A program made the translations under genes and the position numbers. Below, piece after piece: positions 54,546 through 63,794 of a stretch of DNA of 64,000 nucleotides (position 1 is the stretch's first letter; the number at the start of each line of letters is the position of its first letter). The stretch comes from Asaccharospora irregularis DSM 2635 (GTDB taxonomy: Bacteria > Bacillota > Clostridia > Peptostreptococcales > Peptostreptococcaceae): contig NZ_FQWX01000009.1 in the NCBI RefSeq assembly GCF_900129815.1, positions 1 to 64,000 on the forward strand. The letters are read 5' to 3'. A model generated the notes under the pieces. That model saw only the letters and a program-made list of their open reading frames with translations, did no database searches and had not been told where the DNA came from.

Positions 54546-55235
54546 TTAATCAATCAATTCTGAAACTGTTACAAACTCAAAGCCTCTGCTTTTCATCTCA
54601 GGTATTAATATATCTAGGGCTTCTACCGTATCTTTTGTTGCATAGTCATGCAATAAAATTATATCTCCATTTTTTGCATTTTTGATTATTGTATCAGATA
54701 TACTTTTAGCTCCTGGGTTTTTCCAATCCTTTGCATCCAAAGTAGTCCACAACACTATCTTATAATCCAGTTTCTTAGCTATTTTTGCAAGAGATTCTTC
54801 TTTGTAGCTTCCATATGGAGGTCTAAATAAATTCGGTTTTTTACCCGTCAATTCTACTAGTGTTTTCTCGCATTTTAATATCTCATCTTCTATCTGAGAA
54901 CTACTTAAGTTTGTTATATCAGGGTGATTAAATGTATGATTTCCAATCTCATGACCTTCTTTACTAGCTCTAATTAAAGGTTCTTTGTACCAATTCGCAT
55001 GTTTTCCTGCTATAAAAAAAGTGGCCTTTACTTTGTGTTTATTTAATACATCTAAAACCTCGTTAGTTTCTTTTGGATGAGGTCCATCATCAAAGGTTAG
55101 TGCTATTAATTTCTTTTCCCTAGATCCATTTTTTATAAATATATCTCCTCCTAATTTTGCGTATGAACTAGGAGTGAATACAAAAATTAATGATAAGACT
55201 ATAATACATGATAATATAATATTTTTGCATTTCAT
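54546..55235 (-). CDS. Exported polysaccharide deacetylase (NodB family)
   Basis: A signal peptide or N-terminal anchor (MKCKNIILSCIIVLSLIFVF) precedes a NodB domain. The catalytic residues are clear: TFDDGPHP (base and metal Asp), GNHTFNHPD (metal His pair), RPPYGSYKEE and LLHDYA near the end. It removes acetyl groups from peptidoglycan or chitin-like chains, which in Gram-positives gives lysozyme resistance or marks spore cortex. I chose the ATG at 55235, with AAAGGA nine bases upstream, so it does not overlap the CAP-protein gene upstream. Substrate unproven. Confidence 0.92.
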   Translation of the reverse strand: MKCKNIILSCIIVLSLIFVFTPSSYAKLGGDIFIKNGSREKKLIALTFDDGPHPKETNEVLDVLNKHKVKATFFIAGKHANWYKEPLIRASKEGHEIGNHTFNHPDITNLSSSQIEDEILKCEKTLVELTGKKPNLFRPPYGSYKEESLAKIAKKLDYKIVLWTTLDAKDWKNPGAKSISDTIIKNAKNGDIILLHDYATKDTVEALDILIPEMKSRGFEFVTVSELID

Positions 55236-55263
55236 ATTTAAACTTCCTTTCAAATATTTTATA

Positions 55264-56289
55264 TTATATCCCACTATAGAAATTTTGAGTATAATATGTT
55301 TTATACGATCCTCCAAATACTACTCCAACTCCTATATTATTATAATCTCCTAAAATATTTTTTCTATGTCCTAAAGAATTCATCAAAGCCTCATGTGCGT
55401 ATATAGAATTTACCTGACCAGCTGCTATGTTTTCTCCTGCTTTAGAATATAAAATCCCTTCTTTTTGCATTCTATCAAAAGGTGTTTCATTTTTTTTATT
55501 TATATGATCAAAAAAATTGCTTACCATCATATCATTACTATGATTTCTTGAACTTTGAGTAGCTGCCTCACTATATTCTAGTGATATAAGACCCCTTTTT
55601 AACCTAACACTATTTACAAGATCTACCATCTCTAGTTCAAAACTTTTTTTGATTTCTTCACTTTCTTCTGGATATATACCATTAAAATGATTTTCTATAT
55701 ATTCATCTACTATTAAATAAGAACATACTCTATTTTCATCGTGGATATCATAAAAAACAGTAATATATTTTTTCCCTTTATTTATTATGTCATACTCATC
55801 CTTAGAGTTTATCATATATCTGGTATTTCCTTTTTCCTTGTACTCAATTGGAGAATAATTACTTCTTATATACTCTCTATTTTGGTTTAATTGTATTCCT
55901 TCAGTTTCATAAGAATTCATAGAATTACTATAAAACGCTACTACAGCATCGTTTTCAATGCCTACCATAACAAATTTTTCCCCGTACTGATTGTATACGT
56001 ACCAATCAAATGAATATTCACTTTTATCTATTCTCGAAGGTTCTCCTATAAATGACTTTACCGTTTGTGTACTATCGCCAATCCTTATATTTTCGTAATT
56101 ATTTATATCCTGATTTACAGAGTTCTGCTCAATACTCTCACTTTGGATATCCTCTACTGCATTACTATGTTCTTCATTATAGTGCCTTTCAAATAGTGAA
56201 TCCTTTAGTTTGTATCCAAAATCTAAAATATCTGAACCATAAAATACAAAAATTACTATAATTAAAATTATAGATACTATTTTTTTCAA
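55264..56289 (-). CDS. CAP-domain protein with N-terminal CAP-associated domain
   Basis: A membrane-anchoring helix (IVSIILIIVIFVFYGSDIL) is followed by an acidic linker. The middle domain (IRIGDSTQTVKSFIGEPSRID, about residues 68-200) is the CAP-associated domain of YlbC-like proteins. The CAP/SCP domain (residues 215-341) has FELEMVDLVNSVRLKRGL, RNHSNDMMVSNFFDHINK, AGENIAAGQ and HRKNILGDYNNIGVGV with the conserved His and Glu. Bacterial CAP proteins are surface or secreted and some are made in spores. The start is TTG at 56289 after AGGAG. Function unknown. Confidence 0.85.
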   Translation of the reverse strand: MKKIVSIILIIVIFVFYGSDILDFGYKLKDSLFERHYNEEHSNAVEDIQSESIEQNSVNQDINNYENIRIGDSTQTVKSFIGEPSRIDKSEYSFDWYVYNQYGEKFVMVGIENDAVVAFYSNSMNSYETEGIQLNQNREYIRSNYSPIEYKEKGNTRYMINSKDEYDIINKGKKYITVFYDIHDENRVCSYLIVDEYIENHFNGIYPEESEEIKKSFELEMVDLVNSVRLKRGLISLEYSEAATQSSRNHSNDMMVSNFFDHINKKNETPFDRMQKEGILYSKAGENIAAGQVNSIYAHEALMNSLGHRKNILGDYNNIGVGVVFGGSYKTYYTQNFYSGI

Positions 56290-56312
56290 TTTTTCACTCT
56301 CCTAGGTAAAAA

Positions 56313-57155
56313 TTAAGCTTTCAAGGAAAATATCTCATCTAAACTCATATTAAAAATAGAAGGTTTATCAAACTTCCAAGTTCCTTGATATACAAGTTCA
56401 CCATTTATATAAAACGTTCCCTGACCATGTTTTTTACCATGTTTAAATTCACCCTCATACTTTTTACTCTCATCCCAGATATATATACCCTTCCCATGTA
56501 TCAAGTTGTTTTTCCATTCACCGTCGTATATCACATTACCATAATTATCATAACAGGTTCCACTACCTTCCATCTTGCTACTTTTAAAATCTCCTATGTA
56601 CATCCATCCATTTTTCCATCTGTATATACCAATTCCATCTTTTTGTCCGTCCTTCCAATTTCCTATATATTCATCCCCACTTGAGTATATCATCTGTCCT
56701 ATACCATCTAGTCTGTCATCTTTAAAAAATCCTGTGTATATATCTCCTTCTCTAAAGGTAAACTCCCCTTTCCCGTCTTTCATGTTGTTAGAGAAATTTC
56801 CTATATAACACATTGAATCTTCCTCATTATCACTTTGCTTTTCTTTATTTAATTCCTCTTTTTCTGCGAAAATATAAACACCTTTTCCTTCCATTTTATT
56901 TTCAAAAATATGACCTATATATGTATCTCCATTAGAAAATTTATATATCTTTCTAATATTCTTCTTAGAATTTAGTTCAGCATTATCATCTATCTCATTT
57001 GACTCTATATTTAAAATTTCTTTTTCTGTTGCATATACACCTTTTTTTATGGCTTTTCTTCTTATATTTTGTATATATTTAACTTCTTTTTTTACTTCAT
57101 TTATATTTTTTAAATATTGATTGTATATATCAATGTATTCATTAGGTATATTCAT
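56313..57155 (-). CDS. MORN-repeat protein
   Basis: After an 80-residue helical start, about eight MORN repeats follow: YIGHIFENKMEGKGVY, YIGNFSNNMKDGKGEF, YTGFFKDDRLDGIGQM, YIGNWKDGQKDGIGIY, YIGDFKSSKMEGSGTC, YDGEWKNNLIHGKGIY and YEGEFKHGKKHGQGTF, ending YQGTWKFDKP. A short acidic insertion breaks the run after the first. MORN repeats form beta hairpin rods that bind membranes or proteins; in bacteria their roles are unknown. No signal peptide, so probably cytoplasmic. I chose the ATG at 57155, eight bases after GGAGG. Confidence 0.9.
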   Translation of the reverse strand: MNIPNEYIDIYNQYLKNINEVKKEVKYIQNIRRKAIKKGVYATEKEILNIESNEIDDNAELNSKKNIRKIYKFSNGDTYIGHIFENKMEGKGVYIFAEKEELNKEKQSDNEEDSMCYIGNFSNNMKDGKGEFTFREGDIYTGFFKDDRLDGIGQMIYSSGDEYIGNWKDGQKDGIGIYRWKNGWMYIGDFKSSKMEGSGTCYDNYGNVIYDGEWKNNLIHGKGIYIWDESKKYEGEFKHGKKHGQGTFYINGELVYQGTWKFDKPSIFNMSLDEIFSLKA

Positions 57156-57285
57156 AATTCGTTCCTCCAATTAGTTAACAATTGTAGTATTTCTACTAAA
57201 TTCATTATATATTAATAAGCAAGGTTATTTCTATATATTGAATAAATTTGTAGGCTAAAATACAAATAATTTTTTATACATTAGA

Positions 57286-57318
57286 AAAAAGGGTAAGCTC
57301 ATCAAGTTTACCCTTTTT
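57286..57318 (-). terminator. Terminator of the YitT-family gene
   Basis: AAAAAGGGTAA/TTACCCTTTTT (outer arms 57286-57296 and 57308-57318) around an 11-base loop, with a T-rich end, 19 bases past the stop. Confidence 0.8.
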
Positions 57319-57336
57319 CTTCTATATAAATATTTT

Positions 57337-58203
57337 TTATAAATATTTTTCTTTAAATCCTCTTCCCTTTACTTCATTGACATCGTTTACTGATATAAAT
57401 GCCTTATTATCATATTTAAGGGCAATTTCCTTTATTTTAGGAATCTCAGTAGATGAAACTATACAATATATAATTTTTTTCTTTTCATGAGTGTAAGCTC
57501 CCTCAGCATCTAAAAAAGTAACTCCTCTTATAAGTGTTTTCATTATGTCTTTAGCTATTAAATCACTTTCCCTTGATATAACCATAACAGATTTTTGACA
57601 GTTCATAGCATCTTTCATAAAGTTCATGGAATAAGCATTTATAAATAATGCTAATAGAGTATATAAAGCTAGCTTCATTCCAAACAATACGCCCCCTACA
57701 CAAACTATAAGAATATTGATAGAAAATGTAGTATCTTTCATAGGTATATTTTTCTTAAACTTTAATATGGCAGCTATTATATCTGTCCCACCCTGAGAAG
57801 ATTTTGTTTTAAATACAAGTCCTGTACCTATACCGGCTAATACACCACCGTATATACTTTGAAGCAATATATCATTTATAGGTATAATTCTACCAATTTC
57901 TTGAGTTATTCCTAGTAAAAATGAAAACAACAACATGTTGATTAAACTTGTAATACAAAAATCTTTTTCCAAATAAATAAATCCAAGAATAAATATAGGT
58001 ATATTAATTAAAAACGTAAGTAAACCTACATTTATATCTGTTATATAATTTATTGATGCTGCTATGCCTGTTACTCCTCCACTTAGTAAACGAGCAGGTC
58101 TTAAAAAACCGTTTATCCCTATACATGCAATAAGCATTCCTAATATTATCACAGAATATCTTAAGAATATGTTGTCTTGTAGGGCGGTGTTAACTTTACT
58201 CAT
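57337..58203 (-). CDS. YitT-family membrane protein
   Basis: Five to six membrane segments, then a C-terminal cytoplasmic DUF2179 domain. Family stretches are GFLRPARLLSGGVTGIA near residue 30, SIYGGVLAGIGTGLVFKTKSSQGGTDIIAAIL near 115 and RGVTFLDAEGAYTHEKKKIIYCIVSSTEIPKIK in the cytoplasmic part. These proteins are widespread in firmicutes and their function is unknown. GGGAG precedes the ATG. Single-gene unit. Confidence 0.9.
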   Translation of the reverse strand: MSKVNTALQDNIFLRYSVIILGMLIACIGINGFLRPARLLSGGVTGIAASINYITDINVGLLTFLINIPIFILGFIYLEKDFCITSLINMLLFSFLLGITQEIGRIIPINDILLQSIYGGVLAGIGTGLVFKTKSSQGGTDIIAAILKFKKNIPMKDTTFSINILIVCVGGVLFGMKLALYTLLALFINAYSMNFMKDAMNCQKSVMVISRESDLIAKDIMKTLIRGVTFLDAEGAYTHEKKKIIYCIVSSTEIPKIKEIALKYDNKAFISVNDVNEVKGRGFKEKYL

Positions 58204-58697
58204 TTCTTTCTCCCTTCGAACTTTTTACACTGTATAAATACGTGTATTTATTTTTTCCCTTACAGTAAGAATCAATACATCTCATCGATTACATGATATA
58301 TTATATTATTTTTTTCATATATGTCTAGTGTGTTTTTTGTTCATACTAATCTAGTATTCATACTTATTTTGCTTATTATGGATAAAACAAATAATCACCT
58401 CGCATCATATGATATTGTCGACGATCATTCTTGCAATATATTATTCGTCGACAGTTTTATATGAATATATATTTTCAAATCATATTGTACCTTTAGCATG
58501 ATGTATACAACATTACTTGGAGCTTAAGTTTTATATATTGTTTAATAATGATTTTTAGAAATCATATATTGCAAGATTTTAAACTATATATTTCAATCTA
58601 TGATTTTTTATTTTAATTAATTTCAAATTTCCTACCTAATAATTTCTTCATAAAATTTTAAAATAAATAATTTTTTTTATAATTTATCATTTTTATA
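58204..58697. other. Long AT-rich spacer with nested inverted repeats
   Basis: No gene is visible. TGTCGACGA (58416-58424) and TCGTCGACA (58445-58453) form a 9-bp stem, conspicuous for GC in this region. Part of its loop, CTTGCAATATAT (58430-58441), is repeated in inverted form at 58564-58575. These could be parts of a structured RNA or a decayed mobile element. Confidence 0.35.
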
Positions 58698-59669
58698 TTA
58701 ATCTATTAAAAGTAAATTGCCTATTTTATCTATATAATTGTTATTATTGCCTTTTATTAATTGGGCGTACCCTTCTTCAAAATCTGATATAGAATCAAAT
58801 TTAGGAGTAATTTGTACTTCTCCTAATTTGTTTAAAAATCCCCATAATCCTCCCTTAGGTATACTCATCCCTCTCGTAAGAGAATTATACCCTATATTAA
58901 ACCTCGCTAAACCTTCTCTAAAGTCACAGGCATAGTCAAACATAGTATCTATAACAACCTCACCTTTTTTGTTTATATATCCCCATTTATCGTTTATACA
59001 TATGCAAGCTAACCCTTCCGAAAATGGTTTAGCTCTATCAAACACAAAATCAATAATTACTTTTCCATTCAAATCTATATAACCCCATTTATCTTTGATT
59101 CTCACAGGAGCTAACCCTTCAGAAAATTCTGTACCTATATCAAATTCTGCAGGTATAACAAGATCTCCATATTTATTAATATATCCATACTTACCCTTGA
59201 TCTCTACTAAAGACCTTCCTTCAAAAAATTGATTTACATAAGTGTAAGATGGATCTATTGCAACTTCTCCTTGTTTATCTATAAATCCCCACTTTTTATT
59301 AATCTTAACTCCAGCTAATCCTTCCCTGAAGTTAGCAGCGCAAATGAACCGCGGTTTTATTGCTTCTTCTAAAGATGTATCCAAGTATCCGTAGTAATTG
59401 TCTAACTTTATTCTAGATAAACCCTCGCTAAATTCGTATGCACTATCTAAGTGAAGAAATATTTGAGTATTTCCTAGTTTATCAATATATCCAAATACCC
59501 ATCTTGTCGTCTTTCTTATTTTCTTTATATATGTTATTACACAATATCCATCCCTAAATCTATCTGACACATACCTAAACCTAGGATTTATCACTACATT
59601 TTTTTCTTTGTCTATAAATCCATATCTTCCATCCCTTAATATAGGAAGAAATAACTCTCTTTTTACCAT
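58698..59669 (-). CDS. WG-repeat protein
   Basis: Nearly the whole of its 323 residues is made of WG (KWGYIDKxG) repeats: YGFIDKEKNVVI, WVFGYIDKLGNTQI, YYGYLDTSLEEAI, KWGFIDKQGEVAI, KYGYINKYGDLVI, KWGYIDLNGKVII, KWGYINKKGEVVI and LWGFLNKLGEVQI, each separated by F-x-EGLA-type turns. Such repeats form beta-rich binding domains. There is no signal peptide, so it should be cytoplasmic. Many clostridia have expanded families of these; function unknown. GGGGG precedes the ATG. Single gene. Confidence 0.92.
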   Translation of the reverse strand: MVKRELFLPILRDGRYGFIDKEKNVVINPRFRYVSDRFRDGYCVITYIKKIRKTTRWVFGYIDKLGNTQIFLHLDSAYEFSEGLSRIKLDNYYGYLDTSLEEAIKPRFICAANFREGLAGVKINKKWGFIDKQGEVAIDPSYTYVNQFFEGRSLVEIKGKYGYINKYGDLVIPAEFDIGTEFSEGLAPVRIKDKWGYIDLNGKVIIDFVFDRAKPFSEGLACICINDKWGYINKKGEVVIDTMFDYACDFREGLARFNIGYNSLTRGMSIPKGGLWGFLNKLGEVQITPKFDSISDFEEGYAQLIKGNNNNYIDKIGNLLLID

Positions 59670-59745
59670 ATTTGCCCCCTTATAAATAAGTGTTATTATA
59701 CATCTTATTACTTTATAGGGCTTTCTATTCTTCTAAGAAAATCTT

Positions 59746-60714
59746 CTAACTATTTATATTATCTTTTATAAATTTAAGAAAATTTTTATAAGATATCTTC
59801 TCTATATCATTCTGGCTATAACCCCTGGATTTTAATTTTACTACTATCTCTTGAGTCCTTGATACATCATACAGTCCATTTTTATTTACATCTGCTGTAT
59901 CTAAGTCACTTCTTAGTTGGTCATCTATATAGTCACAATAATCAAGACCAAAGCATACTGAGTCTATACCTATAAGATCAACCATGTGATCTATATGGTT
60001 GACTAAATGCGTAGCATCTTGTTTTTCTCTATCTACATGTATAAAGTCTCTGTAAGCATTAACTCCTATAATACCTCCTGTTTCCTTTATCAGTTTTATC
60101 TGATCATCTAGCAGGTTTCTCTTTTCATTGCATAACTTTCTGCAATTTGAATGACTTGCAATTATAGGTTTTTTTGTATGTTTTACTATGTCAAAAAATG
60201 TCTTATCACTTGCATGAGATACATCTAGTACAATTCCTCTATTCTGAATTCTTTTTAAAAAATCCTTGCCCCTTTCCTTGAGTCCTGAATCACTTAAAGA
60301 TTTTACTCCAGTTGCAAGTTTATTTTCCTCATTCCAAGTCAATGATAAAAACCTTATTCCATATTCATATATTTCATCCACTCTATTTATATCATCCTCT
60401 ATAGATTTTGCCCCCTCTAAGTTCATCATTACTGTTATCTTTCCAGACTTTAGTGCATCATAATATTCATTATAATTTTTAGCAACACAGAGAAAATCCT
60501 TTGCAATTTCAATTTCCCTGTCTGCATAATCCATCATAGTTTTTAAATTTTCATAATCATTATATTTAGGATCTAACCAAAAGACAAAAATTCCTCCATT
60601 TATCCCTCCTTTATTAAATTTGCTTAAATGATATCTTTTTATAATATCACTTTCTCCTCTAATTCCTTTGTTAAATATATCCGTAAATATATCTGCATGG
60701 ATATCAAGTATCAT
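59746..60714 (-). CDS. Membrane dipeptidase, M19 family
   Basis: Zinc dipeptidase related to renal dipeptidase and AcdP. The metal ligands appear in DIHADIFTD (His-x-Asp), MMNLEGAKSIEDD (Glu), DVSHASDKTF and ASHSNCRKLCNEKRNL (His pairs); the end FGLDYCDYID fits the family. Such enzymes split dipeptides, including those with a D-residue at the C end, and some act on beta-lactams. No signal peptide, so it is probably cytoplasmic and used in peptide salvage. GGAGGGG precedes the ATG. Confidence 0.93.
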   Translation of the reverse strand: MILDIHADIFTDIFNKGIRGESDIIKRYHLSKFNKGGINGGIFVFWLDPKYNDYENLKTMMDYADREIEIAKDFLCVAKNYNEYYDALKSGKITVMMNLEGAKSIEDDINRVDEIYEYGIRFLSLTWNEENKLATGVKSLSDSGLKERGKDFLKRIQNRGIVLDVSHASDKTFFDIVKHTKKPIIASHSNCRKLCNEKRNLLDDQIKLIKETGGIIGVNAYRDFIHVDREKQDATHLVNHIDHMVDLIGIDSVCFGLDYCDYIDDQLRSDLDTADVNKNGLYDVSRTQEIVVKLKSRGYSQNDIEKISYKNFLKFIKDNINS

Positions 60715-60841
60715 ATAACCCCTCCAAATATATAGTTTAATAGCTTTTTTCCTACCTATTCAAAAAGCTTATCTTTCTTATCACTAGAAAATGCTAGCTG
60801 TAGAAAAATAAGCTTTTGTAAACTATTTTAAATTGTCCTAT

Positions 60842-62245
60842 CTATCTTTTACTTAGAATATCTTTGACCTTAGAATTATTATACATACTGTCTGGAACCT
60901 CACTTCTTAAACTATAAAAAGCTTTTTTCGCTTTTTCTAAGTCTCCGTCTTCATAGTATAGCATACCTAATTGGTAATATGCATCATCATAATATTCTTC
61001 ACTCGGAGTGTAAGTGTTTATATACTTATTATAGTATTTAATAGCTTCCTCTTTGTTTCCTATTTTTTGATTAGTTATAGCTAGTTGGTATATGGACTCT
61101 GATATATATTTTTTAGTTTTTCCAGAACTAACTACTCTTTTAAATCCAGATATAGCCTCCTTGTAATCTCCATCTTTTTTTAACTTAATAGACTTAGTAT
61201 ACAACTCCTCTTCACCTATTACTTCCACCGGCTTTTCTTCGTTTTTTGCCTTTTCTAATTCATCACTAGTCTGATTTAATTTTTGGGAAGCTTTTTCTAA
61301 TTCTTTGTCTGCCTCACTTAATTTTTTATCCTTGTTACTAATCTGAGAATTAAGTTCATCCATTTTGTTTTTATTATTTATATAATATATTGATACTGCA
61401 ATCAATAAAAACAATATAAGAGTATAAGGTAATATATTTTTCTTTGTCTTGTTTTTGTTCAGCTTAGGATCAATAGATTTTTCTTTCTCATCATTTATAT
61501 CTCTAAAGTTACTATTTAATTTATCGATAATCTCATTGTCCATATCTACTTGTCTAAGTCTTTCCAGATATCTATCTCTTTTCTCGGTGTTTCCCATCTT
61601 GTCATATAATAAAGAAAGTATAACATAAGGCTCTATTAACTCTGGATCCTCATCTATTATATTGTTCATTATATGTATAGATTCATGATTCAAATCTTCA
61701 TTTATAAACCTAATTGAATGATTATATCTTCCTAAAAATACTTTAAATTCCTCTGATGAAATTAAATCTACATAGTTTCTAGATAGATCATTGTTTTCAT
61801 AACACATAGCTGTGTAAAAGCTTTCAAATGCTTTTGAAAAATCACACTTCAACAACTTCAACAATCCTCTTAAGTTTAATATGTCTACATCTTTAGGATT
61901 AATTTCTATAGCCTCATCTATCATAGCTAATGCACTAGTTATGTAGTTTTTATTTGCCAGATTTATAGCATTATTATATTTTTTATAAGACTCTAATTTA
62001 AGTTCTTTTGACGTAACCTTTGATTTATTTTTTAGTGTCGCTTGCAAGTTTAATATAGTTTCCTCTTTGTAATTTGTAGTCACATAACTTTGTTTTAATG
62101 CTTTTAAGGTTTCATTCTCTTCTTCGTCATCTATATTAAAAAAAGTTAAATCACTTTTTTCTTCTTCTATAGAGGATATATCCGTACTTTTCATCGGCAT
62201 ATTGCCTATATCCGTCTTAATTTTCCCTCCTAAAATAACAACCAC
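60842..62245 (-). CDS. Membrane-anchored tetratricopeptide-repeat protein
   Basis: Layout: an acidic N terminus (residues 20-60), TPR-like helices (about 85-220, for example ALAMIDEAIEINPKDVDILNLRGLLKL), one membrane helix (ILPYTLILFLLIAVSIYYI, about residue 275), a coiled coil (about 290-335) and further TPR units outside the membrane (KEAISGFKRVVSSG, EEAIKYYNKYINTYTPSEEYYDDAYYQLG). It probably scaffolds a complex spanning the membrane, as YbgF/CpoB-like proteins do. The start is unclear: two AGGAGG sites occur but no ATG fits them; the first in-frame ATG is at 62200. Function unknown. Confidence 0.75.
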   Translation of the reverse strand: MVVILGGKIKTDIGNMPMKSTDISSIEEEKSDLTFFNIDDEEENETLKALKQSYVTTNYKEETILNLQATLKNKSKVTSKELKLESYKKYNNAINLANKNYITSALAMIDEAIEINPKDVDILNLRGLLKLLKCDFSKAFESFYTAMCYENNDLSRNYVDLISSEEFKVFLGRYNHSIRFINEDLNHESIHIMNNIIDEDPELIEPYVILSLLYDKMGNTEKRDRYLERLRQVDMDNEIIDKLNSNFRDINDEKEKSIDPKLNKNKTKKNILPYTLILFLLIAVSIYYINNKNKMDELNSQISNKDKKLSEADKELEKASQKLNQTSDELEKAKNEEKPVEVIGEEELYTKSIKLKKDGDYKEAISGFKRVVSSGKTKKYISESIYQLAITNQKIGNKEEAIKYYNKYINTYTPSEEYYDDAYYQLGMLYYEDGDLEKAKKAFYSLRSEVPDSMYNNSKVKDILSKR

Positions 62246-62324
62246 CTCCTAAAATCTATATTTAAGATAACATATTTGATATTCTAAGTCAAAACTATAC
62301 ATATTTTACCATATGTATCCCTAT

Positions 62325-63713
62325 TTATATCCATGAAAATATTTTTTTTAGCAACTTTAAACCTCTCTTAGAATATGGAGGATACTTAAGTTTCATATCC
62401 ATTAACTTTGAAGATTTGAGAACTGTTTTCTGATGAGAAAAAGTTTCAAAGCTCTTTTTGCCATGATATGAACCCATTCCGCTACTTCCTACTCCACCAA
62501 AGGGAGCCTTAGGGTTTGTAATATGCATTATAGTATCATTTATGCAACCTCCACCAAACGATATTGAATTTATTATTCTTTTCTCAAATTTCTTATTTGT
62601 TGTAAATAGATATAGAGCTAAGGGATTTTTATTTTTTTGAACTATATCAAAAATTTCTTCTTCTCTTTCATACTCAATTATCGGTATTAAGGGTCCAAAA
62701 ATTTCTTCTCTCATTACCAAATCCCCCATATTTACATTATCCATTATAGTAGGTTCTATTTTTAGCTTTTCCTCACTATACCCGCCTCCAAAAACTACTT
62801 TGTCATAGTTTATAAGGTGAACTATTCTTTCAAAATGTTTTTTATTTACTATACTTGTATAATCATCACTTTCTATAGGATTTTTTGAATAAAATTTTTG
62901 AATATAATCTGCCATTGTTTTAATAAGTTCACTTTTTACACTCTTATGTACAATTATATAGTCTGGAGCTATACATGTCTGTCCTGCATTTAAAAGTTTA
63001 CCCCATATTATTTTTTTTGCACTTAAGTTTATATCCGATGTCGAGTCTACTATACAAGGGCTTTTCCCACCTAACTCTAGTGTGCACGGTATCAAGTTTT
63101 CTGATGCTGACTTCATAACTAATTTCCCTACACTTGGACTTCCTGTAAAAAATATATAGTCAAATTCTCTACTTAAAATATATTTATTTACTTCTAAATC
63201 ACCTTCTATAACCGATATATATTTTTTATCAAAATACTTTTCTATCATTTTTGCTATTACACTAGATGTACTTGGGGCAAATTCAGATGGTTTTATTATA
63301 GTACAGTTTCCAGCTATTATACTACCTATCAATGGAGACATACTTAATTGAAACGGGTAATTCCATGGAGCGATCACCAAACAAACTCCATACGGCTGGT
63401 TATATATATATGTCTTTGATCCAAAACTAATCAAGGATGGCTTTACTTTTTTACACTTATTCCACCTCTTTAACATCTTTCTAGCATAACTTATCTCAGA
63501 AATTATTACACCTATTTCGGTTTCATAAGTCTCAAATTCAGACTTATTTAAATCTGACCTAAGAGCATTTAATATATCTTTTTCAGACTCTATTATTGCT
63601 TTTTTTAATATATCTAGCTGTTTAATTCTAAAATCTACATTTTTAGTTTCTTGCGAGTTAAAATATAATTTTTGTAACTCTATATTACAGTCTATATGTT
63701 TAAACTTTTCCAT
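62325..63713 (-). CDS. Aldehyde dehydrogenase, class 3-like
   Basis: NAD(P)-dependent oxidation of an aldehyde to an acid. Active-site residues are Glu in LELGGKSPCIVD and Cys in LNAGQTCIAPDYI, with FFTGSPSVGKLVM (Rossmann Gly) and NYPFQLSMSPLIG ahead. The layout near residue 100 and the C-terminal tail KRGLKLLKKIFSWI fit ALDH3-type fatty aldehyde dehydrogenases, whose tail binds membranes. I chose the ATG at 63713, eight bases after GGAG. It lies just downstream of a sigma-54-type regulator's HTH end, separated by a terminator. Preferred aldehyde unknown. Confidence 0.93.
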   Translation of the reverse strand: MEKFKHIDCNIELQKLYFNSQETKNVDFRIKQLDILKKAIIESEKDILNALRSDLNKSEFETYETEIGVIISEISYARKMLKRWNKCKKVKPSLISFGSKTYIYNQPYGVCLVIAPWNYPFQLSMSPLIGSIIAGNCTIIKPSEFAPSTSSVIAKMIEKYFDKKYISVIEGDLEVNKYILSREFDYIFFTGSPSVGKLVMKSASENLIPCTLELGGKSPCIVDSTSDINLSAKKIIWGKLLNAGQTCIAPDYIIVHKSVKSELIKTMADYIQKFYSKNPIESDDYTSIVNKKHFERIVHLINYDKVVFGGGYSEEKLKIEPTIMDNVNMGDLVMREEIFGPLIPIIEYEREEEIFDIVQKNKNPLALYLFTTNKKFEKRIINSISFGGGCINDTIMHITNPKAPFGGVGSSGMGSYHGKKSFETFSHQKTVLKSSKLMDMKLKYPPYSKRGLKLLKKIFSWI

Positions 63714-63758
63714 AAATAATTCTCCTATGTAAATTTCTTTATAAACTTCTTTATACAA

Positions 63759-63791
63759 AAATTAACCTTTACCATATGGAAAGGTTAATTT
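63759..63791 (-). terminator. Terminator of the Fis-type regulator gene
   Basis: A 12-bp stem AAATTAACCTTT/AAAGGTTAATTT with a 9-base loop directly after the stop codon (63795), with a T-rich tail on the minus strand. Confidence 0.7.
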
Positions 63792-63794
63792 AAA

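Noticed and set aside
58738-58935. Plus-strand frame inside the WG-repeat gene
   Set aside because: Antisense to regular WG repeats and has no ribosome site.
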